NCBI RefSeq assembly: GCF_048593165.1
Contig: NZ_CP184271.1
Strand: one strand, 5' to 3'
Source of the DNA: Pectobacterium sp013449375
Lineage (GTDB): Bacteria; Pseudomonadota; Gammaproteobacteria; Enterobacterales; Enterobacteriaceae
Length of the DNA stretch: 64,000 bases
Shown: positions 1 to 8,205 of the stretch, piece by piece
How the letters are laid out: each line of letters opens with the position of its first letter
Position numbering within the stretch: position 1 is the first letter of the stretch
Made by a program: the position numbers and the translations under genes
Notes under the pieces: generated by a model
Seen by the model: the letters and a program-made list of their open reading frames with translations, nothing else
Database searches by the model: none
What the model was told of the DNA's origin: nothing

Positions 1-1
1 G

Positions 2-70
2 GGCTATTTGCTGCCTGTCGCGGATCAGGTTCTGGCTGATAGCGCAACGGAGGTGACCCTTGGCCGCTAA
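2..70 (+). CDS. C-terminal end of an upstream tail-cluster gene (partial)
   Basis: An open frame enters from the left edge of the window and ends at TAA 68-70, giving about 22 residues ending in VTLGR. Its stop lies inside the first codons of the sheath gene, so the two are translationally coupled. The product cannot be identified from so short a tail; its position directly before a sheath gene suggests a small tail-completion protein. That is inference only. Confidence 0.5.
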   Translation, partial: GYLLPVADQVLADSATEVTLGR

Positions 71-1487
71 TTATTTACATGGTGTAGAAACAATTGAAGT
101 TGAAACCGGTGCTCGTCCGGTGAAAACCGTCAAATCTGCGGTGATTGGGCTGATTGGTACGGCGCCGCAGGGTGCGGTAAATGACGTCACGTTGTGTCTG
201 TCCGAAAAAGACGCGGCACAGTTTGGTAGCCAGTTCGGCGGCTATACCATCCCGCAGGCGCTGGATGCCATTTACGATCACGGCGCAGGTACGGTTCTGG
301 TTATCAACGTGCTGGATCCGGCGAAACACAAATCGTCTGTGAGCGCAGAAAAAGTCACCTTTGACAAAGCGACCGGTACGGCGCAACTGGCGAACCGTGT
401 GGTTGCCAAACTGGTGCTGACGGCGGCGGAAGGCAATCAGCCGTTTGTCGAAGGTCAGGACTATACGCTAGATGCACAAACTGGCGTCCTGAAAAATCTG
501 GGCAAAAATATCGATGCCGCCGCTGTGGTTAGCGCGTCTTATGACTTTGCTGATGTCACGAAAGTGACCGCCGCCGACATCATCGGCAGCATCAACGCCG
601 CGGGCAAACGTACCGGTATGAAGCTGCTGAACGATACCTACAACCTGTACGGCTTCTTTGCCAAGATTCTGATTTCGCCGGTGTTCTGTACGCAAAATAG
701 CGTAACGACCGAGCTGATCTCGCTGGCTGACAAACTGGGCGCGATTGCCTATATCGATGCGCCAATCGGTACCACCTTTGCGCAGGCGTTGAGCGGTCGT
801 GGCCCAGAAGGCACGATCAACTTCAACACCAGCTCTGAACGTGCTCGTCTGTGCTATCCGCACGTCAAAGTGTACGACGCGGAAACCAACAGCGAACGTC
901 TGGAGCCGCTGTCGGCGCGTGCCGCCGGTCTGCGTGCCAAAGTCGATCTGGAGAAAGGTTTCTGGTGGTCGTCGTCCAATCAGGAAATCAAAGGGATCAC
1001 CGGCGTAGAGCGCCAGCTGTCCGCAATGATTGACGATCCGCAGAGCGAAGTGAACCTGCTGAACGAGCAGGGCATCAGCACCATTTTCAACAGCTACGGC
1101 TCCGGCCTGCGTCTGTGGGGCAACCGTACCGCAGCCTGGCCAACCGTGACGCACATGAAGAATTTCGAAAACGTGCGTCGTACTGGCGATGTGATTAACG
1201 AATCCATCCGCTATTTCAGCCAGCAGTACATCGATATGCCGATCAATCAGGCGCTGATCGATGCGCTGGTGGAATCCGTCAACGCCTACGGTCGCAAGCT
1301 GATCGGTGACGGCGCGCTGCTGGGCTTCAAGTGCTGGTTCGATGCCGCACGTAACGAGCAAACCGAGCTGGCTGCTGGGCACCTGTTGCTTAACTACAAA
1401 TTCACTCCGCCGCCGCCGCTTGAGCGTCTGACCTTTGAGACGGAGATCACCTCGGAATACCTGGTAACGCTGGAGGGCACTAACTGA
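60..1487 (+). CDS. Phage tail sheath protein (contractile tail)
   Basis: Forms the outer contractile cylinder of a P2/Mu-type tail. The 475-residue product begins MAANYLHGVETIEVETG, the usual opening of P2 FI/Mu gpL-type sheaths, and its C-terminal half contains the conserved stretch around SSSNQEIKGITGVER and GLRLWGNRTA. The start is TTG at 60, preceded at about 50-56 by a near-perfect Shine-Dalgarno (ggaggtg); no ATG fits this N-terminus. It overlaps the stop of the preceding gene, and its own TGA shares one base with the ATG of the tube gene. Length is normal for the family. Family assignment is confident; whether the tail belongs to a phage or a bacteriocin is not shown. Confidence 0.93.
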   Translation: MAANYLHGVETIEVETGARPVKTVKSAVIGLIGTAPQGAVNDVTLCLSEKDAAQFGSQFGGYTIPQALDAIYDHGAGTVLVINVLDPAKHKSSVSAEKVTFDKATGTAQLANRVVAKLVLTAAEGNQPFVEGQDYTLDAQTGVLKNLGKNIDAAAVVSASYDFADVTKVTAADIIGSINAAGKRTGMKLLNDTYNLYGFFAKILISPVFCTQNSVTTELISLADKLGAIAYIDAPIGTTFAQALSGRGPEGTINFNTSSERARLCYPHVKVYDAETNSERLEPLSARAAGLRAKVDLEKGFWWSSSNQEIKGITGVERQLSAMIDDPQSEVNLLNEQGISTIFNSYGSGLRLWGNRTAAWPTVTHMKNFENVRRTGDVINESIRYFSQQYIDMPINQALIDALVESVNAYGRKLIGDGALLGFKCWFDAARNEQTELAAGHLLLNYKFTPPPPLERLTFETEITSEYLVTLEGTN

Positions 1488-2011
1488 TGGCCGGGAAAAT
1501 TGAAGTAAACCGTATTACTAACGCCAACATCTACATCAACGGCACCAACCTGCTGGGGCGTGCGCAGGAAATCAAACTGCCGGATGTCTCCATGATCATG
1601 CAGGAACACAAAGCGCTGGGCATGGTCGGCAAGATCGAACTGCCTGCGGGCTTCGACAAGCTGGAAGGCGAGATCAAATGGAACTCCTTCTACCGCGAAG
1701 CGATGCTGGCGGCGGCGAATCCGTACCAGTCGCTGGCGCTACAGTGCCGCTCCAGCGTGGAACGCTATGGCTCTCAAGGCCGTATCGAAGAAGTGCCGCT
1801 GGTGACGTACATGACCATCATGTTCAAAAAGAATCCGCTGGGTACGTTTAAGCAGCATGAAAACCCGGATTTCAGCAGCGCGTTCAACTGCACCTACATC
1901 AAGCAGGTGATGAACGGTGAAGACCTGCTGGAGCTGGATTATATGTCCAACATCTTCATGGTGGGCGGCGTGGATCAACTGAACAGCTACCGCGCCAATA
2001 TCGGCGGTTAA
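1487..2011 (+). CDS. Phage major tail tube protein (P2 FII-like)
   Basis: Builds the inner tube that the sheath surrounds. The 174-residue product has the P2 FII/Mu-type tube signature: an N-terminal NRITNANIYINGTNLLGRA region, a KLEGEIKWNS segment and a C-terminal LDYMSNIFMVGGVDQL. The gene starts at ATG 1487, overlapping the sheath stop as TGATG, so sheath and tube are coupled. A hairpin follows at 2042-2060, which may lower transcription of the less abundant downstream proteins. Length and composition are normal. Confidence 0.92.
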   Translation: MAGKIEVNRITNANIYINGTNLLGRAQEIKLPDVSMIMQEHKALGMVGKIELPAGFDKLEGEIKWNSFYREAMLAAANPYQSLALQCRSSVERYGSQGRIEEVPLVTYMTIMFKKNPLGTFKQHENPDFSSAFNCTYIKQVMNGEDLLELDYMSNIFMVGGVDQLNSYRANIGG

Positions 2012-2041
2012 TTTAGTATTCATTGATTAAGTAAGGAATGA

Positions 2042-2066
2042 AAGGGGCTTCGGCCCCTTTCTTATG
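2042..2066 (+). terminator. Hairpin after the tail tube gene
   Basis: AAGGGGC and GCCCCTT pair around a TTCG tetraloop, followed by a short T-rich stretch. It lies 30 bases after the tube stop and before the chaperone gene, where a partial terminator would set the ratio of tube and sheath to the minor tail proteins. Confidence 0.65.
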
Positions 2067-2153
2067 CCCGCCATTTTCGTTTTCTAATTCACTTTAAAAT
2101 CGTTATTCCTCGCCGCACGCGATACTGCTCCCGACATTTACTAAGGAGCCGTT

Positions 2154-2474
2154 ATGCACACTGAAACCTATTCTCTGCAATTCCCTTACACCACCTCTGC
2201 CGGCCAACGCGTGGAGTCCATTTCGCTCAAGCGTTTGAAAGTCAAAGACATCAAAGCGGTAAAAAAAATCAGCGATGACCCAAGCAACTGGGACGACGCG
2301 CTGCTGTCACGCATGACCGGTCTGGTGCCGGAAGACATCGATGAGATGGACGCGCAGGACTACATGGCGCTGCAAAAACGATTTCAGCAGCTACTTGGGT
2401 TGGATAACGCAGCCGGCGCTGCTGTGGAAAGCGCAGGCGCTACTGGCGAGGTGGTTTCGCTTCCAGCCGAGTGA
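2154..2474 (+). CDS. Phage tail assembly chaperone (P2 gpE / Mu gp41-like)
   Basis: Short soluble protein that coats the tape measure during tail assembly. The 106-residue zero-frame product (LQFPYTTSAGQRVESISLKR, KDIKAVKKI, LSRMTGLVPEDIDEMDAQDY) matches the gpE/phage_TAC class. A strong Shine-Dalgarno, aaggag, lies at 2143-2148. In this class a longer product is made by ribosomal frameshifting near the 3' end. A second open frame with an unmistakable gpE'-like sequence overlaps here (see 2395-2562), and the zero-frame tail after residue 80 is low in conserved-looking content. The position between tube and tape measure is the universal one. Confidence 0.88.
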   Translation: MHTETYSLQFPYTTSAGQRVESISLKRLKVKDIKAVKKISDDPSNWDDALLSRMTGLVPEDIDEMDAQDYMALQKRFQQLLGLDNAAGAAVESAGATGEVVSLPAE

Positions 2475-2562
2475 AATTGATGCGCTGGAACTGGACGATT
2501 TTGAACGCTGGCTGGATGAAGCCAGCGAACAGATAAAACGTGAGAACGGTGAGGAAGACTGA
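2395..2562 (+). CDS. Frameshift extension of the tail assembly chaperone (gpE'-like)
   Basis: This open frame lies in +1 (equivalently -2) register to the chaperone gene and reads ALLWKAQALLARWF, QPSEIDALELDDFERWL up to TGA 2560-2562. That pattern (Trp-rich helix, then PSE, then LxLxDFxxW) is typical of the C-terminal extension made by frameshifting in P2 E/E' and Mu 41. No convincing independent ribosome-binding site precedes it. I infer a fusion protein from 2154 with a shift somewhere in about 2370-2400; the exact slip site (candidates are the A-run at 2374 and the cttgggttgg stretch at 2394) is not settled. Confidence 0.7.
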   Translation: MGWITQPALLWKAQALLARWFRFQPSEIDALELDDFERWLDEASEQIKRENGEED

Positions 2563-2743
2563 TCACTGACAGGATTACTGAATTCATCATCCACCCAACC
2601 CGGCCAGCGACAGGACGCTGGCCGTTTTCCTCCCTCACCACCTGTCTTCTTCTCCGGCTTATCACTCGTCCTTTTCCTCGTTTTATCCCCAGTTTGTGAT
2701 GGGGAAACCAATCTGGAGCGGCGCAAGCCGCCGTCTCCGATCC

Positions 2744-2766
2744 GCCCCGCAAGGGGTTTTTCTAAA
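2744..2766 (+). terminator. Short GC hairpin with T-run before the tape measure gene
   Basis: CCCCGCAAGGGG followed by TTTTT lies in the 216-base gap between the frameshift extension and the tape measure start. It is a weak or attenuating terminator at best, since the genes downstream must be expressed from the same operon. The rest of the gap shows no coding signal. Confidence 0.4.
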
Positions 2767-2778
2767 TGAGAGTGAACC

Positions 2779-5289
2779 GTGGATATGCTTTTAAACGGTG
2801 TCATGCTGGGTAGGGCGTTTGGCGCCACGCTGGATGACACAAAAAAATCCCTGCTGTCACTGAGTGACAGCCTCAAACAGGTGCAGGAGCGGCAGCGACA
2901 GTTTAATCAGTCGCTGGTGCGCTTTGGTACTGTCAGTTCGCAAGCGATATCTCGCATCGCACAGGCAACGTCCCGACTGAATAAGTCGCAACATGAGCTA
3001 GAAACTAATCAGGAACGGCTGGCGCGTAACAAGTCGAGTAAGGAAACGCCGAGTAAGGAAAAGTCAGGTAGGAGTCGAAGTGAACTCGCTAGTGACTTTA
3101 AGACTAAGCGCGAACAGTTTGGTTTTGTCATGAAGCCGATTGTGGCGTCGGTCACACGCTATGCGTCGTTTGAGGCGCAGTTGCGCGACATCAGCATTGC
3201 TCATGGGATATCGAGCGAGCAGGAAAAGTTGATGGGGCAGCAACTGCGTCAATCTTCTCAACAGGTGAACCAAACGCCGGATGCGTTGCTTAGCAGTGCT
3301 GGACAGCTGCTTGATCGCGGTATGTCACCGGATCAGGTAACGGATGTAGCCGAGGTGCTGGGGAAAACGTCAACGACCTCTGGCGCGGCGCTTTCCGATC
3401 TTACCGCGCTTTCGGCCACATTGGATGGCGTGTTTAACCTGAAAGGGGCGAAAGCGCTGGAGGAATCCTTCTCCCACATGCTGGCGGGGACTAAGCAAGG
3501 GTTTTCCATGGCGTCGATGGCGCAATACGCGACGGCGCTGGCTCCAGGATTTACGGCGATGGGGGCGACGGGCAATCAGGCGCTGAGTCAGTTAGTTTCC
3601 AGTCTGAGTGCGACAAAAGGCATAGATACGGAAGCGAACACGGCGGCTCGACTGGGGAGTTTCATGAATGCTGTGGGACGAACCGATATTGCCGACAGTT
3701 ACTACAACGCGGGCGTAGATTATAACGCATCGCTAAAAAGCTATATGAAAGGCGGCTATTCACAGTACGACGCAGCGGTTCAGATTAGTAACCGATTCAT
3801 CGACAGCAAAGGTAGCCAATTCCAGCAACTGTGGGATAGGGCCAGCAAAGCGGGCAACGTCGACGCACAGCAAAGTTTAATGCAGCGCTACGGCTTGCAG
3901 GAGGTGTTCCGCACACCAAAAGCGGTCAATCATGCGATGTCGATGAAACAGAACTGGCAGAGCTATCAAGCAAACCAGCAGCGGATGAATAGCCCGGCGG
4001 CCACACAAACGCTGGAGCTCGACTTCGCCCGACAGAATGACACATTAACCGCGCGCTGGAATCGAATGACAACGTCAGTGATGAACATTGCGCTCAATGT
4101 GGGAGAAGCACTGACGCCGGTATTGGTTTCCTTGAGCGACATACTGATTCCTATTTTGGATCAATTGGTGACCTGGACGGCAGCGAACCCTGAACTGGTT
4201 CGCGGGATCGTGATGGCCGTTGCTGGTTTCTTCGCGTTCAGAATGGCATTGAGCGGGGCGAAGCTGGGGATGACCACGCTGTTATCGCCTTTGCAGAGCG
4301 TTTGGGGCGGTGTTTTGCAAATTCAGCGCGGCTGGCAATTGTTCAATGCGGGATTAAGAACGACGGGCGTATTACAAGGTGTGGGAGCGGCGCTGAACTG
4401 GTTGGTTGGCGGAGCCGGAACATTAGGACGCATGCTTGGCGGTGTGTTACGCAGCGGCTTGATGATGGCAGGCCGAGCAATATTGGTGCTGGGGCGTTTG
4501 CTGCTGACAACACCAATTGGCTGGATAATTACCGCGATTGTGGGGGTAGTTGCTTTGATTTACTACTACTTTGATCCAATCGCTGCATTTTTCAAAGATC
4601 TCGGTTCAAAAATTGGTAATGCTTTCGATGTGGGTCTGGAAGCGCTCAGTAATGCGGTATCCGGTGGCATAGTAGGTATTACCGCTTTACTGCTCGATTG
4701 GTCACCCTACGGTGTGCTGTATTCCATCTTTGCTGATACCGTTAGCGAACTAGGGATCCAGCTTCCCGGCAGCCTCAGTGAGCTCGGTGGCGTGATTATT
4801 GATTCCCTGGTTAAGGGGCTGGTCAGTTATTTCCCCGAGCTAAAAAATGTCCTGAAAACGATCGATGAGTTTATTCCCGATAGCGTTAAAGACTTTCTGG
4901 GTATCGGCTCGAAGAACGTGTCTGTAGAAGCCAGCGGTCAATCTGTGGCTGCCAGTGTTATGACTCCACCCGTTCTGCAACCCACTCAATTATCTGCATT
5001 GTCGCTACAGCCGACGCAGCATGTTGAATCACCTAAGACTGAGGACGCAATGCCAACGCCGCAACAGCGGGTTGCAATGACATCATCTGTCGGTGGAGCG
5101 AAAGGTAAGTTAGTCAGCGCAGCCCCTTCCGAACGTGTTCAGGTCGCTTTCTCACCCACCATTTATCTCAACGGCCAGAAGGCCGTGCCAACGTCTGAAA
5201 TGACGAAGACGCTGACGCTTAGCATGAATGAACTGGAAAATATGTTGAACAAGCTGCTCACTCAGCGTGAGCGCAGGGGGTATGCCTGA
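2779..5289 (+). CDS. Phage tail tape measure protein
   Basis: Sets tail length and is ejected through the tube. The 836-residue product has an N-terminal coiled region (about residues 25-100, rich in Q, E, K), a TP901-type core (FEAQLRDISIAHGISSE, GQLLDRGMSPDQVTDVAEVLGK, GTKQGFSMASMAQYATALAPGF) and hydrophobic segments in the C-terminal half, notably about residues 470-490 and 560-595. The start is GTG 2779; the TGA at 5287-5289 overlaps the next ATG. At 2511 bp the gene would correspond to a tail somewhat over 100 nm by the usual rule of roughly 1.5 angstrom per residue, which is an inference. Sequence is divergent, as expected of tape measures. Confidence 0.9.
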   Translation: MDMLLNGVMLGRAFGATLDDTKKSLLSLSDSLKQVQERQRQFNQSLVRFGTVSSQAISRIAQATSRLNKSQHELETNQERLARNKSSKETPSKEKSGRSRSELASDFKTKREQFGFVMKPIVASVTRYASFEAQLRDISIAHGISSEQEKLMGQQLRQSSQQVNQTPDALLSSAGQLLDRGMSPDQVTDVAEVLGKTSTTSGAALSDLTALSATLDGVFNLKGAKALEESFSHMLAGTKQGFSMASMAQYATALAPGFTAMGATGNQALSQLVSSLSATKGIDTEANTAARLGSFMNAVGRTDIADSYYNAGVDYNASLKSYMKGGYSQYDAAVQISNRFIDSKGSQFQQLWDRASKAGNVDAQQSLMQRYGLQEVFRTPKAVNHAMSMKQNWQSYQANQQRMNSPAATQTLELDFARQNDTLTARWNRMTTSVMNIALNVGEALTPVLVSLSDILIPILDQLVTWTAANPELVRGIVMAVAGFFAFRMALSGAKLGMTTLLSPLQSVWGGVLQIQRGWQLFNAGLRTTGVLQGVGAALNWLVGGAGTLGRMLGGVLRSGLMMAGRAILVLGRLLLTTPIGWIITAIVGVVALIYYYFDPIAAFFKDLGSKIGNAFDVGLEALSNAVSGGIVGITALLLDWSPYGVLYSIFADTVSELGIQLPGSLSELGGVIIDSLVKGLVSYFPELKNVLKTIDEFIPDSVKDFLGIGSKNVSVEASGQSVAASVMTPPVLQPTQLSALSLQPTQHVESPKTEDAMPTPQQRVAMTSSVGGAKGKLVSAAPSERVQVAFSPTIYLNGQKAVPTSEMTKTLTLSMNELENMLNKLLTQRERRGYA

Positions 5290-6218
5290 TGTTTGCGGTA
5301 TTAGGAGATATTGAATTTAAAGTAACCGCCTATTGGGACGGCTTTAATACGTCATTCGGGGCAGATTACGCCGAACATAGCCGTATTGAAGGTAAACCTG
5401 GTCTGCAATTCATCGGCGCGAAGCTGGACGAAATTCGCATTAGCCTGGTGTTTCACCAGCAATATTGCACGCCGGATGTGGAACTGAAGCGGTTGAATGA
5501 GGCGATGCGAGCGCATCAGGCGATGGCGTTAGTCTTCGGTAATGGGGATTATCGCGGCTGGTTTGTGATTACTGCACTGACCTCGACAAGCCAGCATACC
5601 GACGCGAAGGGCAACGTATTGGCTATGAATGCTGAGCTGACGCTGCGCGAATACATTGGCGATCCGAAGAATCCGCTCAAGCCGCCGGCGATACAGACGC
5701 CTGTTCCTAACGTCAGTGCGATCACCAAGGCTGTCGAGAAAGTGAACGACTTTGCGACCGCGTTACGTACGGCCGTTACGTATGCCAAGAAGGCGCAGTC
5801 TGCCTTTAAAGCGGCGAAAACCACGGTGCAGATTGTCAAACGGATGAAGAAAAATCCCAAAACGGCGCTGTTGCAAGTTCCTGGGCTGTTAACGCAAGTC
5901 GGGAATGTATTGACGCCGTTAAGTGAGGTGGAGCCCGCGTTTAAAAAAACGGCAGAAGCCATTTCTGATGCCGCCGTTCAGGCAGAGAAGATGATGCCTG
6001 AAATTACGGCGGTGAATAAAGCGGCGAATGATGTACTGAAACAGGTCAGGCAAGTTGCTGACTTGTTGCAGGGCGTCGACAGTAAAAACGTCATCGAGAG
6101 GGTGGAAGCCATCAGTAAACATGTTGATGCAGCTAGCGACACGTTTAAAGGCGCGGAACCTGCGCTGAGCAAACTGACGGCGGAAATTGTGAAGAGGGTT
6201 GAAGCATATGCACCTTGA
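5289..6218 (+). CDS. P2 gpU-like tail protein with a long helical C-terminal extension
   Basis: Residues 1-130 have the gpU family pattern (MFAVLGDIEFKV, YAEHSRIEGKPGLQFIG, HQAMALVFGNGDYRGWFVI, AELTLREY). In P2 this protein caps the tail at the head-proximal end. Classical gpU is about 160 residues, but this one is 309. After a Pro-rich linker (about residues 135-145) comes about 160 residues of Ala/Lys/Val-rich predicted helix and coil without a recognisable domain. The ATG at 5289 overlaps the tape measure stop; the 3' end overlaps gpX by 11 bases. A DNA-circulation protein as in Mu-type clusters normally sits here, so the extension may replace that function; this is inference. Confidence 0.8.
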   Translation: MFAVLGDIEFKVTAYWDGFNTSFGADYAEHSRIEGKPGLQFIGAKLDEIRISLVFHQQYCTPDVELKRLNEAMRAHQAMALVFGNGDYRGWFVITALTSTSQHTDAKGNVLAMNAELTLREYIGDPKNPLKPPAIQTPVPNVSAITKAVEKVNDFATALRTAVTYAKKAQSAFKAAKTTVQIVKRMKKNPKTALLQVPGLLTQVGNVLTPLSEVEPAFKKTAEAISDAAVQAEKMMPEITAVNKAANDVLKQVRQVADLLQGVDSKNVIERVEAISKHVDAASDTFKGAEPALSKLTAEIVKRVEAYAP

Positions 6219-6420
6219 ACATATCACTACACAAGGCGAACGCTGGGATACCTTGTCCTATCGGTATTACGGCGATCCGCTCGGTTATCCGCGGATCATT
6301 GCCGCGAACCCGCATATTCCGATTGTGCCGCTGTTGCCATCAGGCCTGGTGGTGCTGATTCCGATTATTGAACAAGCAGAAGCCAGCAACGCGGAGGACA
6401 CCCCACCATGGCTGCGTTAA
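6208..6420 (+). CDS. Tail protein X (gpX, LysM-like)
   Basis: Small tail protein of P2-type phages with a LysM-like fold, thought to act in the baseplate or at the tube end. The 70-residue product starts MHLEHITTQGERWDTLSYRYYG and contains YPRIIAANPHIP and a C-terminal LVVLIPI strand, the complete family pattern. I chose ATG 6208 over the in-frame TTG at 6199 because the family N-terminus fits and an agaggg motif lies just upstream. It overlaps the gpU-like gene by 11 bases and gpD by 13, so the three are coupled. Confidence 0.87.
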   Translation: MHLEHITTQGERWDTLSYRYYGDPLGYPRIIAANPHIPIVPLLPSGLVVLIPIIEQAEASNAEDTPPWLR

Positions 6421-7568
6421 CGGAAGAACTCACCTTGCTCTCGCCCGCCGTGTCGGACGTGCTGCAACCCGCATTCACCCTGTGGTATCAGCAGAAAGAC
6501 ATTACCAATGATATCGCGCCATATGTCACCAGCGTGACGTATACCGACAGCATCAAGAATGAATCGGATTCGATCGAGGTCAGGCTCGACGATACCGATG
6601 GCCGCTGGATGGATAAGTGGTATCCCGGTACGGGCGATACGTTATCGCTCAAGCTAGGCTATCGCGGTGAAACGCTGTTTAACTGCGGCACGTTCTCGAT
6701 AGATGAGATTGAGGTTAGCGCACCGCCCAGCGAAGTGATGATTCGCGGCGTCGCGACATCGGTCAACCGTGCATTGCGAACCAAGTCAAACCGCGGTTTT
6801 GAAGATACAACGCTAGCCGCCATTGCGACACGCATCGCGAAAAAACATCAGTTGATGCTGGTAGGCAAGATTCAAATCATCAAGATCGATCGTGTTACGC
6901 AATATGCGGAAACGGATGTCGCTTTTCTAAAGCGGCTCGCCAGCGAATATGGCTATGTTGTGAAAGTGGTCAGCGACCAACTGATTTTTTCCCATTTGGC
7001 AACGCTGCGCAGCCAGGCGCCTGTTCGACAAATCAAGCCAACGGATGTCGCGCGTTTTTCACTGCGCGACACCATCAGCCACGTCTATAAAAACGCCAAG
7101 ACGAAATATCAGAAAGGGAGTGAAAAGAAACTGATGGTTTATGAAGCTGACGGAGGCGTGAAAAGCGAAATGAAGTCTGCTGGCGCCGAGACCAGTGCGG
7201 ATACGCTGAAAGTTAACGCCCGCGCGGCGGATGCCTCTGGCGTGCGGATGAAAACGGATGCTGCGTTGGATGCGCATAACGAAAAGCAGCAAACGGGATC
7301 GATGACGCTGATGGGCAGCCCACAGTTGGCGGCGGGGAATAAAGTTGAACTGGTGTCGTTTGGCCAGCTTTCTGGTCAGTGGTTGATCGAATCGGCTCGC
7401 CATGTTCTGGAACGGGGTAGTGGTTATACCTCCGAGATCGGTGTGACGCGCGGACCGATTACGGCAGGCAAGCGTAAGCCGGACAGCGGAAAAACGCTGG
7501 TGACTTACCATCCTGATGGCAGCCAGACAACACAAACGGTTAAGAGTAAGAATGAGGTGGGGTTATGA
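6408..7568 (+). CDS. Phage late control D family protein (tail hub, gpD)
   Basis: Central hub at the tail tip, homologous to T4 gp27 and Mu gp44. The 386-residue product shows the family pattern: FTLWYQQKDITNDIAPYV, DSIEVRLDDTDGRWMDKW, LSLKLGYRGETLFNCGTFSIDE, followed by TRIAKKHQL and YAETDVAFLKRLASEYGY. The second half is a beta-rich domain ending in a basic tail. The start is ATG 6408 with an ggagg Shine-Dalgarno about 12 bases upstream. The stop overlaps the gpV ATG as ATGA. P2 D doubles as an immunogenic gene and an anti-repressor target region; nothing here indicates a regulatory role. Confidence 0.9.
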   Translation: MAALTEELTLLSPAVSDVLQPAFTLWYQQKDITNDIAPYVTSVTYTDSIKNESDSIEVRLDDTDGRWMDKWYPGTGDTLSLKLGYRGETLFNCGTFSIDEIEVSAPPSEVMIRGVATSVNRALRTKSNRGFEDTTLAAIATRIAKKHQLMLVGKIQIIKIDRVTQYAETDVAFLKRLASEYGYVVKVVSDQLIFSHLATLRSQAPVRQIKPTDVARFSLRDTISHVYKNAKTKYQKGSEKKLMVYEADGGVKSEMKSAGAETSADTLKVNARAADASGVRMKTDAALDAHNEKQQTGSMTLMGSPQLAAGNKVELVSFGQLSGQWLIESARHVLERGSGYTSEIGVTRGPITAGKRKPDSGKTLVTYHPDGSQTTQTVKSKNEVGL

Positions 7569-8146
7569 GTTTATCTCGTCGAATTGGCACGATCAGTGCG
7601 CTGGATGAGGTTCGCGTTATGGTGCGCGTCCGTTTACCTGAGTGCGACAATCTGCGAACGGCCTGGCTACCGGTATTACAGCGCAATACGCAGAACAATA
7701 AGGATTACTGGTTGCCAGATATTGGCGAACAGGTCGAAGTTCTGCTGGACGGCAACGGCGAAGATGGTTTGGTGCTGGGTGCGATTTACTCCGCTGTTGA
7801 TGTGCCAGCGCTGGCAGATAAGGACAAAAGGGCGGTAACGTTCGCTGACGGCGCGCACATTGAATACGATCGCCGAACGCATACGTTAACGATCAACGGC
7901 GGCGTGCAGCATATTGCAATCAGCAGCGGCACTGATGTGGTGGTTAACGCTCAGAAAGTCACTATCAATGCGCCAGAGACGACGGTGACGGGTAGGCTGC
8001 TGGTACAAGGACAGCTCACCTACGAGAACGGGATGTCCGGTTCCGGCGGCGCCAGCCTCAGTGGTGATGTCAGTATCTCCGGCAACATCAGCGCCAGCGG
8101 CAGCGTCATGGATGCCGGCGGCAACTCCAATCACCACTCGCACTAG
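7565..8146 (+). CDS. Baseplate spike protein gpV
   Basis: The needle that pierces the outer membrane. The 193-residue product has an N-terminal OB-fold (MSLSRRIGTISALD, VRVRLPECDNLRTAWLPVL, NKDYWLPDIGEQVEVLL, EDGLVLGAIYS) and a C-terminal triple-stranded beta-helix of short repeats (VTINAPETTVTG, GDVSISGNISASGSV). It ends in NSNHHSH, carrying the HxH motif that in P2 gpV and phi92 gp138 binds an iron ion at the needle tip. Start and stop are well fixed by the ATGA overlap with gpD. The length matches P2 gpV. Confidence 0.92.
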   Translation: MSLSRRIGTISALDEVRVMVRVRLPECDNLRTAWLPVLQRNTQNNKDYWLPDIGEQVEVLLDGNGEDGLVLGAIYSAVDVPALADKDKRAVTFADGAHIEYDRRTHTLTINGGVQHIAISSGTDVVVNAQKVTINAPETTVTGRLLVQGQLTYENGMSGSGGASLSGDVSISGNISASGSVMDAGGNSNHHSH

Positions 8147-8185
8147 CACGTTCTCTAAACCGCTTTAATATTCCTTCCTCTCACC

Positions 8186-8204
8186 GGGGGCGACAATAGC
8201 CCCC
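8186..8204 (+). promoter_or_regulatory. GC hairpin directly in front of the gpW start codon
   Basis: GGGGGC (8186-8191) and GCCCCC (8199-8204) form a six-pair all-GC stem with a 7-base loop, ending one base before the ATG at 8206. No other Shine-Dalgarno-like sequence is present, so the stem covers the initiation region. It could limit gpW translation or act as a weak terminator between the spike and baseplate wedge genes. Confidence 0.5.
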
Positions 8205-8205
8205 T

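Noticed and set aside
468..1382. 304-codon open frame antisense to the sheath gene
   Set aside because: It is a shadow of a GC-rich, clearly coding gene on the other strand, with His/Arg/Gln-rich translation typical of such shadows.
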